Shown here piece by piece: positions 21,515 to 32,149 of a DNA stretch of 64,000 nt (its first letter is position 1; each line of letters begins with the position of its first letter). The DNA lies in the NCBI GenBank assembly GCA_022747635.1, contig JAKTNV010000009.1:30073622-30137621 (forward strand), written 5' to 3'. This DNA comes from Hetaerina americana (lineage: Eukaryota; Arthropoda; Insecta; Odonata; Calopterygidae). The notes under the pieces are model-generated. The model was not told the origin of the DNA, searched no databases, and was given only the letters and a program-made list of their open reading frames with translations. The position numbers and the translations under genes were made by a program.

Positions 21515-22520
21515 TAGGTGTACGGTAGAACCTCTCTCAAAGCTTAATTCACTCCGGAATGTGCGCCGTAGGGTGAAAGAATTTTTCCGTATAAAGTAAT
21601 GTAAAATACGATAATGCACCCCATGCCGAAAAATATAAATGAGGTGCAATGTTTACTCACATATTTAGTTTAGTACACATATTATATATTGTTATGTTAT
21701 ATAAATATATATATTGTTTAGGACAGTGAATCACCTTCTAACGAGGAATGAATCAAGCTGGAATGCAAATTCGATGTGTAGAAAACAAAAAATAATCGAA
21801 ATAATTACTTTATTATTCAGAATTCTTTCATGTTAGAAAGCAGCCTGGAAACCTTTGTTTGGCCGACTTTTCAAACTTTTATGAAAATGCTACTAGGCAT
21901 TATCATTAAGTACATTTGTAGCGCGCATATTCACTGCTTTATTGGTATGATGCTTCACAGTGTACATGACCTGCCTGTTGGCCTGCTCCTCTGGACTTAA
22001 CATTTCCTGAAGGTTTGTGGAATTTCTGAATGGCAAACTAGCGGGAGTTTAACTTTCAAATCGCCGCTTACATTCACACGAAATAACGTGACACGGTCTT
22101 TCATTGGCCTGGGGCGGGAAATGCATTCTCTTCTGCTGTAAAATGGGTTTGCTTTGGTATATTTTTCCAGAAGAGATCCCGCTTTGTCACGATGAAAACC
22201 TGTTGCGGCAGGTAAACCTCAGAAACTACGATCTTCTTGAAGTCACCGATGAAGTTTTCTTCTCCTTCTGAGTCTGAACTTGCTGCTTCACCTTGCCACT
22301 CAACGCTTTGGATACTGGTTCTTCTCTTAAACGCCGCGAGCCACCCCGGAGTTTTCCTTAAATACCTGTTCTTCGATCATTAATGATCATGGCATCTTCT
22401 GGACGAGGTCAGCGAAAATTATTTCGCCTTCCCACAATCGATATCTTCGTAAATAGTGTCAAATTACTGTAGCTTTTCGTTTGTCAATATTAGAAGCAAC
22501 TTTTCAACATTGTTGAAGCA
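21515..22520 (-). pseudogene. Tigger/pogo transposase remnant
   Basis: On the - strand, broken frames give GWLAAFKRRTS (encoded near 22318-22348), a Ser/Asp/Glu-rich stretch, LFWKNIPKQTHFTAEENAFP (22110-22175) and, after a frameshift, ISCECKRRFES-like residues, then LPFRNSTNLQEM. Order and content match Tigger-derived transposases (WLxxFKxR, GLFWKxxP, the ANASGxxKLK block), which mobilise DNA by a DDE mechanism in the nucleus. The string GGTAGAACCTCTCTCAAAG near 21524 resembles a pogo/Tigger terminal repeat. I did not find its inverted partner at the other end. The DNA-binding part is missing. It stands out by its high CpG content in a CpG-poor neighbourhood. Confidence 0.7.
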
Positions 22521-24402
22521 TATTTTTCATATTTATATATTTAGGAAGACTTCGAATTTCATTTTTGGAAAATTAAGCAATTGAAACAATATTTTTCGTA
22601 ATTGTAATCTTTTATTCACTTATTGTTAGTGATAGTTTACTTACTGGCTACTACATAATATTCAACATCAGAACTAGTATGTATGTAGTTATACTATATG
22701 GTGATTGACCATTTAATGTAGTTGCTAAAGTAATGACACTAAGATAGATAAGGTAAGTGAGGTAGATTACCATTTTGACAGAGACTAACCACTGTTACAC
22801 TTAAATTTCTTGCCTAAATATCCTAAACATAGTAATACCCTACTGGGCAATAAACCATTCTTCAGATCTTTAGTTTCACCTGACAAATTGTTCACATACC
22901 ATTAAATGACACTCATTTAAACTTAGTTGACTCATCAATAGTGCCATCAACCAGAATTGACCCTCTTTCACTCAAAATGTTTTCATTCCCAACTTTAGTG
23001 TATCACTAATCTCATGGTTATTCACCTTTGCTACAGAAGTTTCCTCAGTAAAGCCTTCCTGAGAAAGGAAAATTTATTGCTTTGGTAATAAGGGTTATCA
23101 TAAGATTCTGAGGAGTATTCACTCTGGCTCATGAAAAATCATTATGTAGCACCAAAAATGAATACATATTGTAATTCAAGATGTGAACGGAAACTTTCAT
23201 ATAATTCACCATTCATATGATAATAAACTTTTCTCTGGCAAGAAAGACCCAATCAAAATCATTAGTCAATGTGTTATTAAAGCCATTTTCTTGGGCTCAA
23301 AGTGTCTGGCATTAATGTTGGATGGGTTTCCACCAGTGACTAAGGGGTTTCTGTATGCAGTTATATCTAGGTCGTTAACAAACCTTAAATGCATGCCTCT
23401 TTAGAATCACTGAATCAAGTATTTGTCATTATTATTCACTTCAATAATAATTTATTCTATTGCAGTCCTTAAATCACCATTTGTTTCAATTGCACCCTTC
23501 TCTATAGTGCAATACAACCTATTAGACAAGGCAATTCCATTGTCAATTAGTGAAAGAGAGTTCTCTTAGTATAGGATCACATAATATTCATATCAAGGGT
23601 TATTTTGAGAATCTTTTGAAAACTTTGCGTGGGTTTGAATTCTTCCGACTTCATTGTTGTATGCATACTCCACAGAGGGCAGTTTAAAGTTGGAAACCAT
23701 TTGCAGGTTCTGTAAAGAGAGATCATGGATACCTGGAGGAGGATAATCCCTCCCTCATTTTAAGGACGTTAGTCTGAGCCACAGAATGTCATGATTCTTC
23801 TAATTAATATATGCTAAAGTTGTTTTGAACGTTGCTCCTCTGTATCATCACAATTGCTATGTAAAAGAATCCGTTACTTCAACATTGTGCAATATACTCA
23901 GCATTTTCATCCAAGGGTGCCATTCCCATCTCCTGGATAAGAAAAATCTTGTTCCACCTCTACCTTTTTATATATTTACTTCAAAAATGACTAAATATTC
24001 GCAGTAACTCTAGGAGAAAATAATAATGTAAACGGGAAGGAAAATCATGTCCTGAAAAAATTATTTTCACTGAAGTTATCTGTTACTTCAAGTGTCTGCA
24101 GCATACATTGAAATCAAATAATTCTGTTGATTCATAATGAAAATAGTTTTATTAAAAAAATTGCATTGTATTGTTGTGTCATTTTGTCATTTAATCCACA
24201 CATCACAGACTTTCATTGAACTGAAGAAAATTGATATGTGGAGTGTAGTTTATCATTATCAAATAAAGACATGCTATACATATTTTTACATACATGTACA
24301 ATCATAGATAACATTAATTTTCAAGGTAGTGTGGTGTTATGCATGTAGTTTTTAGTCATTGAAATGTGTAATAATACTTAAATTACTATGGTACCATACA
24401 AT
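22521..24402. other. spacer downstream of the oxygenase gene
   Basis: AT-rich. The right part (24148-24402) is probably the 3' UTR of the - strand gene. Otherwise nothing was recognised. Confidence 0.5.
24148..24153 (-). terminator. candidate polyadenylation signal of the oxygenase gene
   Basis: AATAAA on the - strand, about 250 bases past the TAA stop at 24403-24405. Only the hexamer is seen. Confidence 0.4.
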
Positions 24403-24537
24403 TTAGTAAGTATGAGTAATTGTCAAGAATGGGAACTTGTGAGCCAAAAATAAAGCAAATTTCAACTGGATGTTAAGATATGGCCGAAGGAATGCATTTA
24501 TCACTCTGAATCCAAGTAATATTTCCTGTACAAACAC
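24403..24537 (-). CDS. oxygenase gene terminal exon with stop
   Basis: After TTTTTCAG it reads VFVQEILLGFRVINAFLRPY, LNIQLKFALFLAHKFPFLTI and THTY, then TAA (24403-24405). The long hydrophobic stretch is typical of the C-terminus and may anchor the protein in a membrane. Confidence 0.88.
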   Translation of the reverse strand: MFVQEILLGFRVINAFLRPYLNIQLKFALFLAHKFPFLTITHTY

Positions 24538-27500
24538 CTGAAAAAGAGTAAATATCAATAATTATTAAATCAGATTGATACCAAAGACAATTTAAGTAGG
24601 CATTTACATTTAACAGAAACAAAACTATTGCATTTAGGAGGTTTTTATTAAACTAGAACTTGTGAAGCATATTTAGTTTTACTGGTCAACTAGAAAATTT
24701 ACATTTCCCTTATTAGAGGTTCATAATTATTGTTTTATATCTTTGATTGGTTATATATAGTCTATTGCTACCTACCATAATATTTCTCTGTCTATGGAAA
24801 GTAGGGCCGTTTTGAGGGTGCTTTACAAAAATAGGCATGGATATTAAGCAGTGATTATATGTACCATCTTCTCTATTTCAAGTATGGCCAAGGTAACATT
24901 ATAGTTTGGCCGAGCTGAGTTGAATGTGTATTACTAAGTTGGGGGATTTGGTTGGATATTAATTATGGTTGAATCTTTGATCCCCTAGCAATGAACCATT
25001 TGAATCCCTTAGACACATGAAGTCAATCTCTAATAAATTCAAATCTTGTACCATCATGATGCTGAAACAAATTTCCAATGGAATTGAATGTAACATACCA
25101 GCAAATTAAAGATGAATCGGCTATATGGTCCACCAAAACCCTGCACCTGATCTGTGACATCTTTGCCCGTTGAGTAGGGCTTCACATCCTCCTCCATCAT
25201 CTTGTCACCTATCAGAGTGCGTGTGTACCTCAGGAAAGCATGAGCATCAAGGACTGGGACTAGGGCCCACATCCCATTAGTGAGAGCTCTGGCCATCCTG
25301 CCGAAGGCTGGTGGTGGGGAATGCAGTGAGGGAATGAAGACATTGATGAGCAAGCCTCTGCAAATCACCTTTGTTTCTCGAGTGCTTGGACGGCAGATGT
25401 TGAATCTTTTGAAAATAAATATGAATTCAGGGTCTTAAAGTATGTATTGGTCCATTAGGCAAAAAACCCCTTGCCACATTCCATTGTCTTACACTATCTA
25501 GTGGATGGGAATGTCAATAAGCTTCCTAAATCAGTTACATCCATATTAGGATATTACATGATTCTAGCAATTATGTTGGCTCTTGAGGAACATGCTCAAA
25601 TCACAATGACAAAACTACTACTTACCATTGTCTTCATTAAAACACCAACTTAGTAGTTTCCACAGGTTTCAAAACCATTATCTACTATTTGTACTATCTG
25701 TAGGGCTTGGGTTCAATGCATGGTGATGCTGTCTCTGTGATATTTCAGGTAGCAGATGCTGCTGGAAAACTCTAGGTGGCAGAGAGGATGGAGCTGGCCC
25801 CCCTACCTAGATGTATAAATTTCATGCCGTTGGGCTTATTGTGAGGTCGCAGTGACTTTTAGTGCTATTTTATTTGTGGATATCCATCATTTCCATATGC
25901 TTGACTCAGTTTTGTCTTTCTTGTTATTGGTTTTATTTCAACTTTCTTGTTAAAACTACTAATATAAGATATGAGGAAAATAATTGTCTTCTTATTATTC
26001 TACATCATGAGCATTTTGAATATCGATTGACTGAAGTACTCCATTCTTCTATATTTAATGGTGATTTGCTCTTTATAAATCTTCATTCCAACATCTCTCT
26101 CTCTTAGGTCTATACATATGTCCCTGGTTTTTCCTAGGTCTACTCTTCCTTCTATATTATCTTCACTTATATTATTACTTTCATTCCACTTTCAACATTT
26201 TACTATTCAATATTGCTTTACATGCAGACATTGAGAGAGGTCTAAAAACTCCATCCCCTTCATTTAAGATTATGGTAGTCATTACCGATTAAAATTTTTT
26301 TAATATCCCATTCTGTCTTTCAGGTAATGAGATTAACAGAAAATGTGTTTTTGATATTAAGTCACAAACTGTCCAGGAACAGCCTACTACTTCTGTAGAA
26401 TTCATCACCCTGCCATGAGTGTCTGAGGGAGGCACACCTGAGGAAAATAAGCTTTCTATTCAAGTGCAAGGAAGTGCATTCAAATTTTGAAGGCTAAATA
26501 GCAGTACTCTGCTGATCTGAAAATTAATGGCTGTTTACATGCATTAGATATTATGCAGAGAGAATTATGTGATTGAGATATTCTCAAATGTGGATTTGAA
26601 TTCTTATGAGTTTTGTATCTCAATAGCCTTGAAACAGTGGATTTTTAATGCTATTATCTTAAAAAGGTCTGAGCTGGAACTAAGAATACCTTAATATCGA
26701 AATGAAATCTGAAACTTTACTTTTTGGTGTTTGGTTTCTGATCAGTACAAAACTAAAATTTTAGCTTCATATCTTCCTGGTCTAAAACAAGCTTAACAGA
26801 TTTCCTTACTAGTCCAAAAACTAATCATATAGTTTTTACCAGATGGCATTGAAGGTGTTTCGTCACCACTCTTCAGCTTATTGGTGATTTTTAACACTAT
26901 GCAGCTGATCATTCATTAATTCATAGATTACATTTCTCCTGATTACGGGTGTAATTTTGGAACACACAATGAGACAACTTAGGGTCTGGTTCCAGACTTT
27001 TCAAAATAAATTTCACCACATACTCTCAGGTTTCTAGTCTGTATCTCCTTGTAGTGGTTATCAAAGGTTGGGAATGCATCACATGCAACACATTTTATTT
27101 TGACCATGATTGATATGAAAAATCAACATATTAATGAATCTATATATATTGTTTCCAGTTAGTAAGTACGCATGATAGTTTTTGATCTAATCAGAATTCT
27201 GATAAAGTTTTTTGAACCAGTTCTCGGTTTTTTCATGTCTTTTAAGATCTACCAACATTTATTTATATTGAGTTAAGTCTATGGAGTCAAGTTTTGATGC
27301 TAAAACAGGATCTTCCTTGAAATTATAGTGATCCATTGTATGTGGCTAGTGACCTATCAATTGTTTGTTCAATTATCCAGGATCTTAGAGTAATATTTGT
27401 TATAATTTGAAAATGGACAGTTGTGAAGAGGAAGACATACTTAAAAATACTCATAGCACTCCCAGCTGGGTTTTTTACTTCTTTGGGAATGAGTCATTAT

Positions 27501-30500
27501 GCATGTAAATAATTCAATTTTTGATGAAGGTATTCAAGCCTATATGTATTTTTGAATTAATGCACAATGTAAATTGATATGTTGACAATTTTACATTTGT
27601 CAGTAATTTGTTAGGGCATGCAAGAAATGTTGGACCCTAATACAATATAATGAAAAGAGAAACTTTGTCTTCGGCCTAATACAATATGTATTGAAATTAA
27701 TAAGGGAGAAGTGCTTAGGTGGCTATGCAGCTCTGCCCCTTTCCTAATTATCCTATGTAGACCTTCATTGGCCCTACAACCTACACAGCTTATGCAGCCA
27801 TCTTTGCACAATTTTCTCTTGGGGTAAACACAAAGTCATGCATAATATGGGTCAATTCAACAAAATATGTTCCATAAATTTCATGACTTATGGATAAATT
27901 CAGCATCAGCAAAGGACCTAAGTGAAACTTCATCTCAAATAATAATTTATTTGTGATATTGCAGAGAAAAATAGCTACACATGGTACGACATAGACTAAA
28001 GGAATTTAGGATCAAAGAAATAGTTCTAGAACACACTCAGTTCATATGGTATTTACTATATCTAATAATGCTAGATATTCCCTTTTTTGCGTAAGAGCTA
28101 TGGTGTGAGTAAACACAGTGTATAGATTAATGTAATTAGAAATTAATTTAAGTTGTACTCATGATATAATTTGTCATATACACCAGCATACCTGTCCTGT
28201 ACTCCTAATAGGTAGGCAATCGTTCTCCAGAAGTGAATGAATCCTTCTTCATCTGCTTCTCTGCTAGAGGACGATGATGATGAAATGCCAAGTTTGTGTG
28301 GATATAGTATCGCTAGTCCCATAAAGGCAAATTGTGTGAGAACCATATCCAACTGAGAAAGGGGAACATTGGAGCTGCTCATTTTCAGTGACTTTCTGGC
28401 AGCAGCATCATGCTTTCCACGAACCATTGCTAATGACTGGTAAGCTCTAAAAATTAAATTATCACAATGTAATAAGAGACATTCATAAAATATTTATATT
28501 ATATATAAACATACATAATATATCATATATATAAACCAACCCTTTGTATAAATTTGATTGCAACCATTAAATTGTTTTGAGATTAATTTGCAGAAATATC
28601 AGATTGGCAGTTGCTTACTCACAATGATAAACAATAATTTCTGTGAGTCTTCAACTGAAATAACCACATTAACTTGGGTTTCTGAAAATTGAGTGAAAAC
28701 AAATGCTATTTTCCTATATGCATGCTTGAATCCAGCAGAATGAACTTGTGTTAAGCAATCATAGTGCTAGCCATACTGGTTTCCAGGAATGTATGTAGTT
28801 TAAAGTAATTTTTCCTGCATATGCATACAAGTAGCAGTAAAATGGGCCAGAAGAGAGACTATATTAACTTGAAGGTTACATTGATGTAGAAATATTTCAA
28901 ATTTCTATGACACTCTGAATGATTAATGAGTGCTGTACGAATGCTTTCCTGAACTAATTTTATTCAATTATTAAATTAAACTCTCATTGTTTTAGCTTTT
29001 ATCATTGCACCAACATTTTGATGAAAATATTTCACAATAGTGCTAGAATTTAAAGGATTTCCATTTCCATAATATCCATTTCTCCTTCTATTAGTTCACT
29101 CCCGAAGTGGCACATATGGGAGTTGTTTTTCAGTACTTTTTTGCAGTAAAGTAAGGTAGCAACCAAAAAATTTGAGCATTTCTGTTTTATTATTATTTGC
29201 TTAAAATCACAGGAACATTCATTATAGAAAAACCATTTCTTTGTACCCACTTTGACGTGGGCTCCAGCAGGTCGCCCTCATACCAGCTCAGCATGTGGTC
29301 AAGGGTTGACAGGTATCTCTTGAAGGCCGTGCTAGGTGAACCACTCTGCTTGGTGAGACAAAGAACCCTGAGGATGGACGGAATGGCAAGGAGGGTAAGG
29401 AGGCCAGAGAGCTTGGCGGCAAACATGGTGAAGAAGTTGTGCTGGAAGTAACGTTGACCCCTACAAAAAGGTAAACAGACCTGTCACATTCGAATCGCAT
29501 ATCCCATCTTAATGATATCCTTTAGTATAGAGTAGAGAAGTGACAATGATTACTATAGCTAGTCCAAAATTGTTTTATAATTTGTAGTAAATGCTTAAAT
29601 GTTATACATTTATAGTGGCATATTTTCAATCCATCCAATCCAATTTCAATCCAAGTTCTTGGTATGGTGGGCGAAAAGAGGGGTTTGTTAGAGGAAATCC
29701 TATGGAGGCAGGAAAAATGGATGAGGGGTGTATTGACCAGCAGTGGGATGTTAAAGACTGTAATAGAGGGGAGAATGCTAGGCAAACGATGAAAGGGAAG
29801 GAACAGGATAGGGATGTTGGACGGGATGAAGGGAGGAAGAAAGTACTCAGAGATGAAGACGGACCTGTTATAGAGTAGGATGCTGGATTTTGTTAGGAGT
29901 CACAAAATATTTATTTAGTAGCTGTGTCCATCCAAAAACCTACCTTAACTGGTAGATTACCTAATAATAAATAACAATAATAATTTTCAATCCAAAAGCA
30001 TTTTTCCACTTAGCCCAAATTTTCAATGAACCCAAATTATTACAGACAGAATATGCAAATATATTCAGTGCACCTAATAAAATGTGTACAAATGCATTCC
30101 TTAGTGTTCAAAAAAACTATTTCCCTGTTCTAATGAAATTAGATGCAACATAAGGAAAAAGAGCGTAGGAATTAATGAAATCCGAAATTTGGCTGTTATA
30201 TTGTACATGTAGGAAATGGGTCACGGTAGTCCAGGGGTAGAAAGTGGAATACCACCCGGATGGCCTGGGTTCGAAGCCTCAGTGGGCATCTGCAGCTCTA
30301 CCCAAGCTATGTGATTTTTTGGGTACCAGATCTTCCTGGGAAGCCATAACCGGCACAGGGAAAGGAACTGGCCCCCCTACCCTGATGTGTGAATCTCACA
30401 TGCCATAGGCCTTAGTCCTGGGTGACTCAACCATCACCTACCAAACCGACCTTCGGGTTGATTACTGCGTTAATGGTTTTTTATTGTATGAAATGAGTAA

Positions 30501-32149
30501 AGAGTGGGGTGAGTATTTTGAGAATTTGTATAATAGTGGTGCAGAGTATGAAAGTGAGCCAAATGCATAGGTGCATGTGGTGAAAAGGAGCACTGAAGCT
30601 AGCAATGGTAGTGTTGAAAACTTAAAGCAGGGGATGTGGAGCAATAGGGTGAAGAATGGGTGTGCTATGAAAGAAAGTGGTCTGGTTGCATTGGTGGTGG
30701 ACTTATATGAAAGAAGCATTCTGCACTGGTATGGTCTAGTAGTAATAAATAAGTTATTGCTGGGCAGAGTCTCTAATTCTATTTTCATCCATTATAATTT
30801 GAAGAAGCCAATGTGCCTTATGTTGTACCTTCTGTATTCCCAGTATAGCCTTCACTGAATTTCTTGAAAGTCAATATTTTTCTTTCTTTGATGTCCATTT
30901 ATGACAGAAAGTGTCTCTCAATGCTTTGATTATGGCCAGAGTTATAAAACTAACACTGATCTAATGATACATATAAAACTATTTTTTTTAGAATTGCGGT
31001 ATTGTTTCTTAGAAACAAGTTAAGGAAGATCTGTAAACAATTTTTTAAAATTTTATGGAAAATTCACCCAACTTCAATTTTTAACTCCTTTTCTGCATAT
31101 ACCTGTAATTTTAAAGAGTACAACCTGATGAAAAAAATAATCTACCTTCCGTTTTAAGGTCATTTAATCTAAACATTTTAGGTAAACTCGACATCATTTC
31201 TATGAGGTTAAAAATTGATGTGCGGCCAGTTAAAGTGGTGCTATTCAGAAACATAAATAAGCACTCTTTATTACCTAGTATACATTTTATAGCAGTCATG
31301 AATACTACCATATGCAGTTATAGCATTGAAGTTTTGTGTTGAAATTGACCCATCAGAATCATTCATAACATATGCTATTGCATCATTCTTTATAGATTCA
31401 ATTTGTGTCTTTGCATGGGAACTAATATCAGCCACAATGGGACCATGAAATGTTTCTGATATCAATTTACTTGCGTATTTGTTGGTGGCATATAAGTAGT
31501 AGCGTTCTACATAGTGGAATGCAACTGTTTCCTCTGCTCCTCCACCTTTGTTGTCTCAGGTTTGTTCCTTGTAAATAAAGCTATAACTGGTTTTGTAGTG
31601 GCTGCACTCCTTGCATTTTTATGTGGATATGTTTTCTGGGATCTTGGTAACTTTTTGAGCATCCCAACGGTACAATAATTTTAGTTCATAAAAACCGGAC
31701 ATTGCCGGTTTTCCTCTACGCATCGCAATCCTACATATATTTCAATAAAAATATATCATCATAGCGGATCGAAATCACTGTATTACATTTTGTATGGTCA
31801 ACCCAATATATGGATCGCCGTCTAAACCCGGCCAGGGATGAAGTCTGGCATTCAAGAAATGCGACCATCCTTAAAGTATGTAGGTGTGTCTGAAAGTTCC
31901 TCACCTCTGGAACTTGTCCCAGTCGAACCAAGGTGGTAGCTCGATCGTGTTGGAGCCCTGGGGTCCAGAACCGCCGCTGCCGGCCCCCGTCGCGGGAACT
32001 CTCGGGCCGACCTCCAGCAGGTCCTTAAGTCTCAGCGAAGCGGCCAACAGGTCTTTGTTACTGCCTCCGGAGGTCCTTACGCTCCCTGCCTCCCGTCTGG
32101 CGACCCCTGGCCCCGCTACCGATGGCGGAAGAGATGAAACAGAGCGTAG
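24403..32149 (-). CDS. DUF2236 / mpaB-rubber-oxygenase-type haem protein, five exons, N-terminus unresolved
   Basis: Joined - strand exons (32149 or less)-31905, 29460-29251, 28446-28192, 25405-25099 and 24537-24403 give one frame ending TAA. From a possible acceptor at 32116-32117 this is 371 residues. All internal junctions are GT-AG and phase-matched. Order: Gly/Ser-rich N-terminus, ELPPWFDWDKFQRGQRYFQH, TAFKRYLSTLDHMLSWYEGD, SKAYQSLAMVRGKHDAA, QLDMVLTQFAFMG, HFWRTIAYLLGVQDRFNIC, a PPPAFGRM region and a hydrophobic C-terminus. These are the landmarks of the insect DUF2236 family (IPR018713-type), related to fungal ER-bound oxygenase MpaB and bacterial latex-clearing proteins. His in VRGKH and HFWR are likely functional residues. 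The substrate is unknown. No in-frame ATG lies in the first exon, so an upstream exon must supply it. Confidence 0.88.
25099..25405 (-). CDS. oxygenase gene exon: RFNIC to IFNLL
   Basis: The exon completes Arg and reads FNICRPSTRETKVICRGLLI, PSLHSPPPAFGRMARALTNG, an RYTRTLIGDKM region and GGPYSRFIFNLL. The acceptor is CAAAAG (weak pyrimidine tract) and the donor is GTATGT at 25098-25093. The ends are phase 2 and phase 0. Confidence 0.88.
25690..25865 (+). mobile_element. tRNA-derived SINE copy 1
   Basis: A B-box-like GGTTCAATGC near 25709 is followed by the conserved body GGAGCTGGCCCCCCTACC. The body is shared with 30215-30465, 53000-53215 and 62180-62470 (opposite strand). It lies in an intron of the oxygenase gene, opposite to its transcription. 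Confidence 0.65.
25866..28191 (-). other. oxygenase gene intron, nothing recognised
   Basis: CpG-poor and AT-rich. No repeat or gene was recognised apart from the SINE at its right-hand transcript end. Confidence 0.55.
28192..28446 (-). CDS. oxygenase gene exon: VRGKH and HFWR motifs
   Basis: The acceptor TTTTTAG ends at 28447. It reads AYQSLAMVRGKHDAAARKSL, QLDMVLTQFAFMGLAILYPH, a run of seven serines, then FIHFWRTIAYLLGVQD. The donor GTATGC at 28191-28186 leaves AG, completed to Arg by the next exon. It contains two of the conserved histidines. Confidence 0.9.
29251..29460 (-). CDS. oxygenase gene exon: GQRYFQHNFF to SK
   Basis: The acceptor TTTTTGTAG is followed by one base completing Arg, then GQRYFQHNFFTMFAAKLSGL, LTLLAIPSILRVLCLTKQSG, STAFKRYLSTLDHMLSWYEG and EPTS. 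I chose the donor GTGGGT at 29250-29245. It leaves AA, which the next exon completes to Lys (SKAYQSL), the family pattern. The GTACAA donor three bases on is out of phase. Confidence 0.88.
29640..29975 (+). mobile_element. LINE 3' end
   Basis: It encodes RGNPMEAGKMDEG, then RGENARQTMKGKEQDRDVGR and DEGRKKVLRDEDG. This is the same order of segments as the 9440-9930 copy, in a shifted frame. It ends with ACCTTAACTGGTAGATTACC and an AATAAT-type tail near 29960. It is 5'-truncated and antisense within the oxygenase intron. Confidence 0.75.
30215..30465 (+). mobile_element. tRNA-derived SINE copy 2 (best preserved)
   Basis: An A-box-like GGTAGTCCAGGGG and a B-box GGTTCGAAGCC are spaced as in a tRNA promoter. 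The body CCGGCACAGGGAAAGGAACT and GGCCCCCCTACCCTGATG follows. The tRNA part does not fold as a functional tRNA; the long non-tRNA body makes it a SINE. Confidence 0.75.
30480..30800 (+). mobile_element. possible LINE linker fragment
   Basis: KEWGEYFENLYNSG resembles the WREYFExLLN segment between endonuclease and reverse transcriptase of the LINE class seen elsewhere here. The rest is not clear. Confidence 0.35.
31271..31680 (-). pseudogene. unidentified coding-like block in two frames
   Basis: On the - strand one frame from 31680 reads MLKKLPRSQKTYPHKNARSA and TTKPVIALFTRNKPETTK. After an apparent single-base slip, a second frame reads GGGAEETVAFHYVERYYLYA, NKYASKLISETFHGP and VADISSHAKTQI to a stop at 31271. 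Composition looks protein-like, but I do not recognise the family. It lies within the first oxygenase intron on the same strand and is most likely a broken mobile-element gene. Confidence 0.3.
31905..32149 (-). CDS. oxygenase gene, first recognised exon (5' edge uncertain)
   Basis: The open frame runs from just after a TGA (32150-32152) to the donor GTGAGG at 31904-31899. It reads a low-complexity leader, then ASLRLKDLLEV and TIELPPWFDWDKFQ plus two bases. There is no ATG in this frame. A plausible acceptor (pyrimidine stretch then GGTAG) ends at 32116, giving an exon start at 32115. The exon is GC- and CpG-rich, in contrast to the rest of the gene. Confidence 0.75.

Noticed and set aside
29245..29250. 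GTACAA as donor for the oxygenase exon ending at 29251
   Set aside because: It would leave phase 0, which does not fit the next exon's single leading base; GTGGGT three bases earlier restores the SKAYQSL frame.
30218..30282. Possible tRNA gene at GGTAGTCCAGGGG / GGTTCGAAGCC
   Set aside because: Same reason: the cloverleaf is not supported and the 3' body is a repeated SINE.
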